This document shows positions 41,995 through 49,078 of a stretch of DNA of 64,000 nt, piece by piece; position 1 is the stretch's first letter, and every line of letters begins with the position of its first letter. Source of the stretch: Paractinoplanes atraurantiacus (GTDB taxonomy: Bacteria > Actinomycetota > Actinomycetes > Mycobacteriales > Micromonosporaceae); contig NZ_OBDY01000010.1 of NCBI RefSeq assembly GCF_900215205.1, forward strand, positions 145,862 to 209,861, written 5' to 3'. The notes under the pieces were generated by a model, which ran no database searches, was not told the DNA's origin, and worked only from the letters and a program-made list of their open reading frames with translations. Position numbers and translations under genes: made by a program.

Positions 41995-42820
41995 GCATGT
42001 CCTGCATGATGTCGCGGAACAGGGGAGTACGGCTCATCTGCAGCGACGACGCGCCCGCGGCAGCCTCGACATAGAGAACGTCGTCATGGTCGGGCGCGTC
42101 GAACTGCAGGAGCTCGAAGGTGCCACCCAGACCGGAATGGTGAACGAGGTCCAGCGGGGTGATGCCGATGGTGTACACGTCCGTGTCCTCCGCCAGCTCG
42201 AGCAGATGATCGATCTGCCGGCGCAGACAGTCCGGGCCGCCCACCGGGCGCTTCAACACCGATTCGTCGATCACCGCGACGATGCGCGGAGCGTTCGGCC
42301 GGGCGAGCCGCTCGTGGAAGGCCTGCTGCCGGTCCATCCGCAGACGCACCCGGGACAGCACCTCTTCGTGGTGAGGGCTGCGCCGCATGGACAGCGCGGT
42401 AATCTCGCGGGCGTACTCCTCCGTCTGCAGGAGTCCGGGGAAGAAGAGCAACTGCCAGATGTTGATGACGGAGGCTTCGTACTCGTACGCGACGAAGCGC
42501 TGGAAGGCCCCGGTCAGGCGGTGCTTGCTGTACCACTGCCGGGCCCGCGACGCCTGGGACAGCCGGGCGAGCGCCGTCACCTCGGTCTCGTCCTCGACGG
42601 CGTAGTACGACAGCAGGGCGCGAAGCTCGAACGGCTGAACCGTGACCTCGCCGTTCTCGATCCGGTTCAGTTTGGACACCGACCAGCCGGTGTGCTGGGC
42701 GACGGTCGCGGCACTGAGCTCGCTCGCCTCGCGCAGATTCTTCAGACGGGCCCGGACCAGTTCCCGGGCGACGATCGGGCCGACCTCAGCCGGTTCCGAA
42801 CCGGACCTAGTCACTGCCAC
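41921..42820 (-). CDS. XRE-type HTH regulator with DUF5753 sensor
   Basis: A 299-residue DNA-binding regulator of the actinobacterial Scr1/WhiJ-like kind. The HTH is VRARLKNLREASELSAATVA, QHTGWSVSKLNRIENGEVTV; DUF5753 follows from ~110 (NIWQLLFFPGLLQTEEYARE, RLARPNAPRIVAVIDESVLK, GGTFELLQFDAPDHDDVLYV). Such proteins usually pair with a small DUF397 protein, here encoded divergently at 43107. The 286-bp gap 42821-43106 is the shared promoter region; I see no clear gene or strong palindrome in it besides GCAGC-CGC-GCTGC (43027-43039). Confidence 0.92.
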   Translation of the reverse strand: MAVTRSGSEPAEVGPIVARELVRARLKNLREASELSAATVAQHTGWSVSKLNRIENGEVTVQPFELRALLSYYAVEDETEVTALARLSQASRARQWYSKHRLTGAFQRFVAYEYEASVINIWQLLFFPGLLQTEEYAREITALSMRRSPHHEEVLSRVRLRMDRQQAFHERLARPNAPRIVAVIDESVLKRPVGGPDCLRRQIDHLLELAEDTDVYTIGITPLDLVHHSGLGGTFELLQFDAPDHDDVLYVEAAAGASSLQMSRTPLFRDIMQDMLTYGRTGEDAIEMLRRARADLTRP

Positions 42821-43106
42821 CCCGCCCGCCCTTCCCTTCTCCGGCCGACCGCTGGACGCAAACAGCGGAATGCAAATTCAGGCGAGTCTATCGCAATGCT
42901 CTCGCCATTCCTCGAGTGTCCGGCAGCGGACTCCGGGCGCTTATCCACCAAGCTGAATCTCGGGTACTGTAAGTGATCGGTTGGCTCCAACGATGGGGCC
43001 TTCGCCCACGAGCGCGGCAAACACCGGCAGCCGCGCTGCGGCCAAGACCTCGCGCGACTGGAGAGCTTCCGTGCGCGGGTTCTTGCTGGTGCACGCGGGA
43101 GGCGCG

Positions 43107-43322
43107 ATGACTGACCGGCGCGAGCTCAACTGGCGAACGAGTTCCCGAAGCGGTGGGGGTGACTGCGTGGAGGTCGCCCTCGAGGAGGAAACCGGCCTCG
43201 TTCACATGCGCGATTCCAAAGACCGCTCGGGACCTGTCCTGACATTCGACCGAGAGACGTTCCGCGCCTTCATCGCATTCGTCGCGGAGACCGGCGCGAA
43301 CGACCTCACAGCTCGCGGCTGA
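43107..43322 (+). CDS. DUF397 small protein
   Basis: A 71-residue DUF397 protein with the family pattern LNWRTSSRSGGGDCVEVAL and VHMRDSKDRSGPVLTFDRET. DUF397 proteins accompany XRE-DUF5753 regulators and act in developmental or antibiotic control by binding them. Here it is flanked by an XRE-DUF5753 gene on one side and a DUF5753-only gene on the other. ATG 43107 has a GGGAGG site. Its 3' end overlaps the convergent DUF5753-only gene by 17 bases. Confidence 0.92.
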   Translation: MTDRRELNWRTSSRSGGGDCVEVALEEETGLVHMRDSKDRSGPVLTFDRETFRAFIAFVAETGANDLTARG

Positions 43323-43929
43323 TCGTCTCCAGCAGCGCCCGCGCGTCGTCGCCGGAGACGACCGACGCCATCATCGAATCGACGACTCGGCGGCGGCGCT
43401 CGGCCTCGGCCTCGTCCAGCACGATCTTGCTCTCGTCGGTGCTCTCGAAGTAGACAGCGTCGTCGCCCTGCGCATCCCGGTGCACCTCGAACGGCCCAGC
43501 CAGCCCCGAGTAGGCGCCGAAACCGAACGGAACGATGCCCAGCTCGACGGTGGGCAGCTTCGCGACGTCGCTCAGATGGGCCAGTTGCTTGCGCATGGTC
43601 TCGCGGCCACCGACCAGGCGCCGCAGCGCCCCCTCGTCGATCAGCACCGACACCCGCGGCGGCTCTTCGCCCTCCAGTCGCTCGGCCAGGCCGGCGGCCC
43701 GCTTCATCCGCGTCCGGACCCGGTCGGCCAGCTCCTGGTCGCCCGGATCGAGCGACCGGATCCGGCCGATCATCTCGGTCGCGTAGCCCTCAACCTGCAA
43801 CAGCCCGGGCACGTAGTTGGTCTGCATGAGGTGAATCTGAACCGAGGCCGCTTCCCGCTTCAGCAGCTCATCCAGGGCGGCTTGCCCTCGAGCCTCAGGT
43901 GAAGTGGTCGCGTCGCCGGTCCGCGTCAT
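43306..43929 (-). CDS. DUF5753 protein lacking the XRE helix-turn-helix
   Basis: A 207-residue protein containing only the DUF5753 effector-like domain (VQIHLMQTNYVPGLLQVEGY, PPRVSVLIDEGALRRLVGGR, LPTVELGIVPFGFGAYSGLA, DAVYFESTDESKIVLDEAEA). The ~100-residue HTH that normally precedes it is missing. The N-terminus is MTRTGDATTSPEARGQAALD, and upstream DNA in frame does not encode an HTH. Start ATG 43929 is preceded by GAGGGG. It may act as a DNA-free partner or sponge for DUF397/XRE proteins. Confidence 0.85.
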   Translation of the reverse strand: MTRTGDATTSPEARGQAALDELLKREAASVQIHLMQTNYVPGLLQVEGYATEMIGRIRSLDPGDQELADRVRTRMKRAAGLAERLEGEEPPRVSVLIDEGALRRLVGGRETMRKQLAHLSDVAKLPTVELGIVPFGFGAYSGLAGPFEVHRDAQGDDAVYFESTDESKIVLDEAEAERRRRVVDSMMASVVSGDDARALLETISREL

Positions 43930-43977
43930 TGTCAAGCCCCTCATCCGAATCAGCCTAGACCGGTCTGCCGGTGGCTG

Positions 43978-43992
43978 TCTGCACTTTGCAGA
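43978..43992. promoter_or_regulatory. Putative operator TCTGC-N5-GCAGA upstream of DUF5753-only gene
   Basis: TCTGCACTTTGCAGA, a 6-bp-arm palindrome 49 bases before the start, sharing its TCTGC-N5-GCAGA frame with the site at 41359-41373. Confidence 0.5.
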
Positions 43993-44454
43993 TGGTTCAA
44001 CGCAGACGGACCTTAGCGACCCGCGCACCCCGAGTCGACCCCCAACGCGCCCGTGTCCGATTTTTGTCCCTTTTACCCCAAAGCGATCACACCCGAGACG
44101 GACTACCGCCGTCAATCCCTGGCCGCCTCGGCCGCGCCGGCTCGCGATCCCAGGTCGCAGTGAGCTCCCGGGCGTCGTCAGATTCACATTCGGGGGTGTG
44201 GGGTGCCCAGGCGCCTTGCTTCCGCGAGGCCTTTCTCCGGAGAGACCTCGAGGGTTCTTACCGACGACAAGCCAAGGGGCCGGCCCTGGTGCGCGCTTCG
44301 GCCCCTGGCGCGGCTGAGACCCGGCAGGAAGCGCGACCGTCGCTCCCGCGCGCCCACCGCACCGCGGGGCTTCCGGGGGCTCGGCCCCCGGAGCAGATAT
44401 GACGAGGCGGCCTGGGTTCGCGCGTTACGCGAACACAGACCGCCTGCCGTCTCG
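43993..44454. other. Non-coding interval with tRNA-operon hairpin
   Basis: No supported gene in this 462-bp stretch. Near its right end GTTCGCG (44416-44422) pairs with CGCGAAC (44428-44434) across CGTTA, about 20 bases past tRNA-Val on the minus strand. It is a plausible terminator of the tRNA transcript. The rest is GC-rich and featureless. Confidence 0.55.
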
Positions 44455-44526
44455 TGGGCGATACTGGGATCGAACCAGTGACCTCTTCCGTGTCAAGGAA
44501 GCGCGCTCCCGCTGCGCCAATCGCCC
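44455..44526 (-). tRNA. tRNA-Val (GAC)
   Basis: On the minus strand the acceptor GGGCGAT pairs with ATCGCCC. The anticodon stem CTTCC/GGAAG encloses the loop TTGACAC with anticodon GAC, and the T-arm contains GGTTCGATCC. CCA is not encoded. Last of three clustered tRNAs in transcription order Gly-Cys-Val. Confidence 0.95.
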
Positions 44527-44546
44527 TTCGGGTACTGCATACTGCG

Positions 44547-44617
44547 AGGTGGAGACGGGATTTGAACCCGTGTACACGGCTTTGCAGGCCGTTGCCTCGC
44601 CTCTCGGCCACTCCACC
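44547..44617 (-). tRNA. tRNA-Cys (GCA)
   Basis: Acceptor GGTGGAG/CTCCACC, discriminator U as expected for Cys, anticodon stem ACGGC/GCCGT with loop CTGCAAA (anticodon GCA), T-loop GGTTCAAATCC. Middle gene of the cluster. Confidence 0.95.
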
Positions 44618-44656
44618 GAGCCAGCCCTGCACACGTGTCCTGTGAAGGCCTCTCCG

Positions 44657-44729
44657 AGCGGACGACGGGATTCGAACCCGCGACCCTCACCTTGGCAAGG
44701 TGATGCGCTACCAGCTGCGCTACGTCCGC
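44657..44729 (-). tRNA. tRNA-Gly (GCC)
   Basis: Acceptor GCGGACG/CGTCCGC, anticodon stem TCACC/GGTGA with loop TTGCCAA (anticodon GCC), T-loop GGTTCGAATCC. First gene of the cluster; the promoter should lie in 44730-44906. Confidence 0.95.
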
Positions 44730-44906
44730 TTGTCTGTCCGGGCCGTTGTCCCGGCGACGGATGAAACATTAGCGGGTCCGCGGGCGCCTTGCCAAACCGG
44801 GGTACCCCGGCGCGTCGCGGCACCGCGTTCACCAGGTGTTTCCGGGTTATCCACAGGCCGGGAAACAGGGCAGCGGGCGTACGGCCCTCCGGTGTTGGAT
44901 GGGCTC

Positions 44907-46088
44907 ATGGACTTCCGGCAGATCAGCGCGGCGGAGCGCACGGCGACGATGTTTCCCCTCCAGACGTATGCGTTCATGCCGTCGCCGTGGCCGGAGGAGG
45001 AGGTGGCCGCCTACCGGCGCCGGCAGCCGTTCTTCGAGTCCACGATCAGCATGGTCGCGGAGGAGGACGGCGAGGCTCTGGCCTGCGCGGCGGCCCTGCG
45101 CATGCGGCAGAACGTGCGCGGCCTGGTGCATGACATGGCCGGTGTGGCGTCGGTCGCGTCCCATCCGTCGGCTCGCCGTCGGGGGATCGTGCGGGAGCTG
45201 CTGACGAGGCTGCTGCGGCAGTCGCGGCAGGAGGGGTTCGCGGTGAGCGCGCTCTACCCGTTCCGTCCCAGCTTCTACGCGCGGTTCGGATTCGTCGGGA
45301 TTCCCCGCCACCGCACGGCCGGCTTCGCCCCGGAGGGGCTGTCCCATCTGGTGCGGGCCGATCTGCCGGGCGAGGTGGAGCGGCTGTCGATGTGGGATGG
45401 CCATGAGGCGTACGAGGAACTCAATCGCCGTTTGCTCGGTGAGCGTCACGGGTTCTCGGTGTTCGACGCGGTGCGCAGCGCTGAGTTCCGCGAGGAGAAG
45501 CAGTGGGTCGCCGTCGCCCGCGTGGGCGGCGAGGTGGTGGGCGCCGTCAAATACCGGATCGATCGGTACGGCGGTGACCTGACCGGGTCCGACCTGCTGG
45601 CCACGGGGCCGCTGGGGCGGGCGTTGCTGCTCCAGTTCTTCAGCCGGCATGTCGACCAGGTGTCGCGGGTCGTGGTGCGGGTCGGCCCCGACGAGGTGCC
45701 CGAGTTGTGGGGCACCGATTTCGCGGTGACCACCGAGGCGCAGGTGAACCATCCGCGCCGCGGCGGGGCGATGGTGCGGGTGCTCGACATGGAGGCGCTG
45801 ACCGGCACGGCGGTCGGCGACGGTGACGTGACGATCGAGATTCCCGACGACGAGCATGTGGCCGGCGTCTGGCGGCTGACCGGCGAGGGCGGCCGGTTGT
45901 CGGTGACGAAAGGCACGTCCGATCCGTCGGCGACGCTGACGGTGGGCGGCTTCAGTGGGTTGCTCTACGGCGTGCTCGACCCGGTCGAGGTGGTGACGCG
46001 CGGCCTCGGGCGGGTCGACGGGGCGGCAGTCGAGTCGCTGAGCAGTCTGTTCCCGCGCCAGATGCCGTACATCTGCGCGGACTTCTGA
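44907..46088 (+). CDS. Eis-like GNAT acetyltransferase with SCP2 domain
   Basis: A 393-residue enhanced-intracellular-survival-type acetyltransferase. N-terminal GNAT with acetyl-CoA motif MAGVASVASHPSARRRGIVR and YPFRPSFYARFGFVGIPRHR; a second GNAT-like lobe (~180-290); and a C-terminal sterol-carrier-like lobe (GGFSGLLYGVLDPVEVVTRG) ending in the family C-terminus RQMPYICADF, whose final carboxylate is used in catalysis in this family. Substrates of relatives are aminoglycosides or protein lysines. ATG 44907; a Gly-Ser repeat gene follows after 11 bases. Confidence 0.9.
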   Translation: MDFRQISAAERTATMFPLQTYAFMPSPWPEEEVAAYRRRQPFFESTISMVAEEDGEALACAAALRMRQNVRGLVHDMAGVASVASHPSARRRGIVRELLTRLLRQSRQEGFAVSALYPFRPSFYARFGFVGIPRHRTAGFAPEGLSHLVRADLPGEVERLSMWDGHEAYEELNRRLLGERHGFSVFDAVRSAEFREEKQWVAVARVGGEVVGAVKYRIDRYGGDLTGSDLLATGPLGRALLLQFFSRHVDQVSRVVVRVGPDEVPELWGTDFAVTTEAQVNHPRRGGAMVRVLDMEALTGTAVGDGDVTIEIPDDEHVAGVWRLTGEGGRLSVTKGTSDPSATLTVGGFSGLLYGVLDPVEVVTRGLGRVDGAAVESLSSLFPRQMPYICADF

Positions 46089-46099
46089 GAGGGGTGGGT

Positions 46100-46348
46100 G
46101 TGCGGAAGGGTTCGATCCTGTCGTACAAGTCCGAGGATTCGGTTCTGAGCATCTATTCGAAGGGCTCGGTGTTGTCGATCGGCTCCACCGGCTCGGCGCT
46201 GTCGGTGGGCTCTGTCGGCTCCTTCGGCTCGATCCTGTCGATCGGCTCCTGGCTGTCGGCGGGCTCGGTGCTGTCGGCGCTGTCGGTCGGCTCGGTCCTG
46301 GCCTGGCGCGCCCGAAAGGCGGTCATGAAAGCCGGCGGCCAGGACTGA
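46100..46348 (+). CDS. Small Gly/Ser/Leu repeat protein
   Basis: An 82-residue protein from GTG 46100 (or GTG 46094). Most of it is a quasi-repeat of (G/S)S-x-L-S-x units: KGSVLSIGSTGSALSVGSVG, SFGSILSIGSWLSAGSVLSA, ending in SVGSVLAWRARKAVM. No charged residues occur between about 18 and 64. The spacing of small and aliphatic residues suggests a stacked beta-solenoid or an amyloid-like strand, or a membrane-inserting peptide. I recognise no family. It lies 11 bases after the Eis-like gene and may be cotranscribed. Confidence 0.65.
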   Translation: MRKGSILSYKSEDSVLSIYSKGSVLSIGSTGSALSVGSVGSFGSILSIGSWLSAGSVLSALSVGSVLAWRARKAVMKAGGQD

Positions 46349-46402
46349 GACCGCGCCGCGGGCCGGGGCCGCGCCGGCGCTGGGCCGCGCCGAGGCCGAG
46401 GC

Positions 46403-46456
46403 CGCGCTATGGGCCGGAGCCGCGCTATGGGCCGGAGCCGCGCTATGGGCCGGGGC
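46403..46456. repeat. 18-bp tandem repeat, three copies
   Basis: CGCGCTATGGGCCGGAGC occurs at 46403-46420 and 46421-46438, with a near copy at 46439-46456, in the 267-bp gap before the TetR gene. Confidence 0.9.
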
Positions 46457-46571
46457 TGCGCCGCGGGATGGGGCTGGGCGAAATCGTGGGGCGCCGGATC
46501 GGTGGCGTTCCCGCGATGGAGCGTGGGCGGGGTACGAACCTGTTCCGAGAAATTGAACTTCATGACATTAT

Positions 46572-46589
46572 CGTTACTTGCCAGTAACG
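46572..46589. promoter_or_regulatory. TetR operator
   Basis: CGTTACT-TGCC-AGTAACG, a perfect 7-bp-arm inverted repeat 27 bases upstream of the TTG start chosen for the TetR gene; autoregulation is likely. Confidence 0.7.
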
Positions 46590-46615
46590 TTGGTCATCTC
46601 GGAGAGGGGTGGGCC

Positions 46616-47197
46616 TTGATCTACGGCGTACAGACCCCGCGCCGCCGGGACGCGCAGCGGAACCGCCAGGCGATTCTCGAGGCGGCCAGTGACCTCATGA
46701 CCGGGCGGCGGGACGCGGTGGGCATGCCGGAGATCGCTCGCCGGGCGGGTATCGGGCAGGCCACCCTTTACCGGCATTTTCCCGACCGGTATGCGCTGAC
46801 CTCGGGGGTCATCGCCTTTCAGGTGGAGCGCCTCGAAGCCTGCGTCGACGCCAACCGGCATCAGCCGGCCGCGTTCCGGCCGTTGCTCGGCGCCGTCCTG
46901 AGCTCACAGGTCGCCATGCGCCCGCTCGTGCATCTGGCCCGCCGCCTCGAACCGGCCGTGCAGGGGCGCTACCTTCGGCAGATCGTCGGGCTGCTCGCCG
47001 GTCCGTTGCAGCGGGCCCAGGAACAGGGCTTCGTGCGCCGAGACCTCGTGCCGGCCGATCTGCTCCTCTTCTTCGGCATGGTCGAGGGCGTGGCCGAAGG
47101 CATGATCACCGACGGCGCCGCCGAGCGGGGCGGCGCCGTCGAGCATGCCGCGAAGGCCATCGAACTCGCCCTGGACGGCCTCGCGCCGACCCCGTGA
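46616..47197 (+). CDS. TetR family regulator
   Basis: About 193 residues from TTG 46616 (GGAGAGG site 7-13 bases upstream); ATG 46562 is in frame but would place the operator inside the gene. The HTH is clear: RRRDAQRNRQAILEAASDLM, MPEIARRAGIGQATLYRHFP, DRYALTSGVIAFQVERLEAC. The C-terminal region matches SCO1712-like TetR sensors (RDLVPADLLLFFGMVEGVAE). The last codons and the stop lie inside the first unit of a 30-bp minisatellite (47192 on), so the C-terminus may vary between strains. Confidence 0.88.
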   Translation: MIYGVQTPRRRDAQRNRQAILEAASDLMTGRRDAVGMPEIARRAGIGQATLYRHFPDRYALTSGVIAFQVERLEACVDANRHQPAAFRPLLGAVLSSQVAMRPLVHLARRLEPAVQGRYLRQIVGLLAGPLQRAQEQGFVRRDLVPADLLLFFGMVEGVAEGMITDGAAERGGAVEHAAKAIELALDGLAPTP

Positions 47198-47330
47198 GGC
47201 CGGGTGGCCGCGCGCCGGCCCCGTGAGGCCGGGTGGCCGCGCGCTGACCCCCGTGGGGCCGGGTGGCCGCGCGCCGACTCCCGTGGGGCCGGGTGGGCGC
47301 GCGCCGACTCCCGTGGGGGCCGGGTGGCCG
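47192..47330. repeat. 30-bp minisatellite overlapping the tetR stop
   Basis: About 4.5 units beginning CCGTGAGGCC or CCGTGGGGCC and containing GGGTGGCCGCGCGC, at 47192, 47221, 47251, 47281 and 47311. The TGA in the first unit is the tetR stop. Later units change TGA to TGG and would extend the frame if mutated. Confidence 0.85.
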
Positions 47331-47362
47331 GGCGGTCGCGCGCTGCTGGGTGGCTGGGCGGC

Positions 47363-49078
47363 TCAGGCGGGCTCGTGGCCGTGCCAGGAGTGCCACAGGG
47401 CCGCGTACGGGCCGGCGGCTGCGACCAGCTCGTCGTGGGTGCCTATCTCGATGATGCGGCCGTCGTCCATGACCACCACGCGGTCGGCGTCGTGTGCTGT
47501 CTGGAGGCGGTGGGCGATCGCGATCACCGTGCGTTCGTGCAGGACCGCCGCCAGCGCCCTCTCCGCTGTTCTGGCCGCCGTCGGGTCCAGCAGCGCTGTC
47601 GCCTCGTCCAGGATCACCGTGTGCGGGTCGGCCAGCACCACCCGGGCCAGCGCCAACTGCTGCGCTTGCGCCCCGTCCGGCGGCTCCTCGCCGAGGTCAC
47701 GGTCCAGGTCGTCGGCCCAGTCCGCGCCCACCGTCTTCAGCGCCCGGCGCAGCTCCTCGTCCGGCGCCGCCACCATCAGGTTGTCCCGCAGCGTCTCCCG
47801 GAACACGTGATGCTCCTGCGTGACCAGCACGACCTGGCGGCGCAACTCGTCCGGCGGCAGCTCCGCCACCGCCACCCCGCCCACCGTCACCGAACCCGCG
47901 CCCGGCCGGTCCACGCCGGCGATCAGCCGGCCCAGCGTCGACTTGCCCGCCCCCGACAGCCCCACGATCGCCAGCCGCTCACCCGGCTGCACCGTCAGGT
48001 CGACGTCGTGCAGGACGTCACGGCCTTCGTCGTACGCGTACCGGACGTTCCGGACCTCGATCCGGTCGCCCTCGGGCAGGCGCGTCTCGAATCGGGGCGC
48101 CGGGATCTCGGCCAGCCCCTCGACCCGGGCGAACGACGCGCTGCTGCTCTGCAACTGCTCGATCCAGATCGTGATCGTGTCGAGCGGTCCCACCAGCTGC
48201 CTCAGGAACAGCACCGCCGCGCTCACCGTGCCCAGGCTGACGTGACCGTCGATGTAGAGCAGCCCGCCCACCAGCAGCACCAGCACGCTCGGCAGCGCGT
48301 ACGAGATCTCCACCGAGGGGAAGAAGAAACTCCGCAAGCTCAGCGTGGCCAAGCGGGTGCGGCGCGTCTCGGCGAGTGCCGCACGGCCCGCCGCGAGGCG
48401 GCGTTCCGCCAGGTCAAAGGCTTCGATGGTACGGGCTCCGGCCGTCGTCGCCGCGAGTTCCTCGGCCAGCTGCGAGTTGGCCTCGCCCTCCTTGAGATAG
48501 GCCGGGCGGGCCCGCTTCAGATACCAGCGGGTCGAGAACCAGATGCCCGACAGCCCGATCAGGCCGATCACCCCGAGGAGCGGGTTGAGCAGCAGCAGCG
48601 CCGCCACCAGGAAGATGATCTGGACGAAGCCGATCAGCAGGGTCGGCAGGATGTCGCGCAGCGTGGTGGCGACCGCGTCCACGTCGGTGGTGCCGCGGGC
48701 CGCGATGTCGCCGGCCGGCACCCGCTCCACCACGGCGGCGGGCAGGGCCAGCGAGCGCCGGAGGAAGTTCTCCCGGATGCGGGCCGCGGTGCGCTCGCCG
48801 AAGCGGTAAGCGATCGCCAGGGCGTACCGGGAAAGAAAGGTTTGAAAGATCGCGCAGGCCAGGACCGCCGCGGCCAGCTTGTCGACCGAGGCGACCCCGC
48901 CGCCGTGCGTGACCTCGTCGATGATGCGGCCGAGCAGCCACGGGCCGGCGACGCCGGCCAGCGCGACCAGCGAGTTGAGGGCGAGGATGATCACGACCGA
49001 GCGCCGGTCGAGCGCGATCAGGCGCAGCGCCGCCCGCGCCACCGTCCGCTGATCGGCGACGGGGAGGACCGAGCTCAT
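47363..49078 (-). CDS. ABC exporter half-transporter, catalytic partner of a heterodimer
   Basis: A 571-residue type IV ABC half-transporter: six membrane helices (~30-300), then an ATPase domain. Walker A GLSGAGKST (~371-379) and Walker B TVILDEATALLD (~489) are canonical, as is the H-loop VIAIAHRL (~520). The signature region is PPDGAQAQQLALAR, a degenerate LSGGQ. Its ATG overlaps the stop of the upstream half-transporter (ATGA). The pair should export a drug, lipid or peptide. Together the two half-transporters have one consensus and one degenerate ATP site. Confidence 0.92.
   Translation of the reverse strand: MSSVLPVADQRTVARAALRLIALDRRSVVIILALNSLVALAGVAGPWLLGRIIDEVTHGGGVASVDKLAAAVLACAIFQTFLSRYALAIAYRFGERTAARIRENFLRRSLALPAAVVERVPAGDIAARGTTDVDAVATTLRDILPTLLIGFVQIIFLVAALLLLNPLLGVIGLIGLSGIWFSTRWYLKRARPAYLKEGEANSQLAEELAATTAGARTIEAFDLAERRLAAGRAALAETRRTRLATLSLRSFFFPSVEISYALPSVLVLLVGGLLYIDGHVSLGTVSAAVLFLRQLVGPLDTITIWIEQLQSSSASFARVEGLAEIPAPRFETRLPEGDRIEVRNVRYAYDEGRDVLHDVDLTVQPGERLAIVGLSGAGKSTLGRLIAGVDRPGAGSVTVGGVAVAELPPDELRRQVVLVTQEHHVFRETLRDNLMVAAPDEELRRALKTVGADWADDLDRDLGEEPPDGAQAQQLALARVVLADPHTVILDEATALLDPTAARTAERALAAVLHERTVIAIAHRLQTAHDADRVVVMDDGRIIEIGTHDELVAAAGPYAALWHSWHGHEPA

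Noticed and set aside
43930..44187. N-terminal extension of the DUF5753-only protein
   Set aside because: The in-frame extension gives no helix-turn-helix and spans the palindromic promoter site.
44455..44729. tRNA-linked integration site of a mobile element
   Set aside because: No integrase, no duplicated tRNA 3' end and no excisionase nearby were seen.
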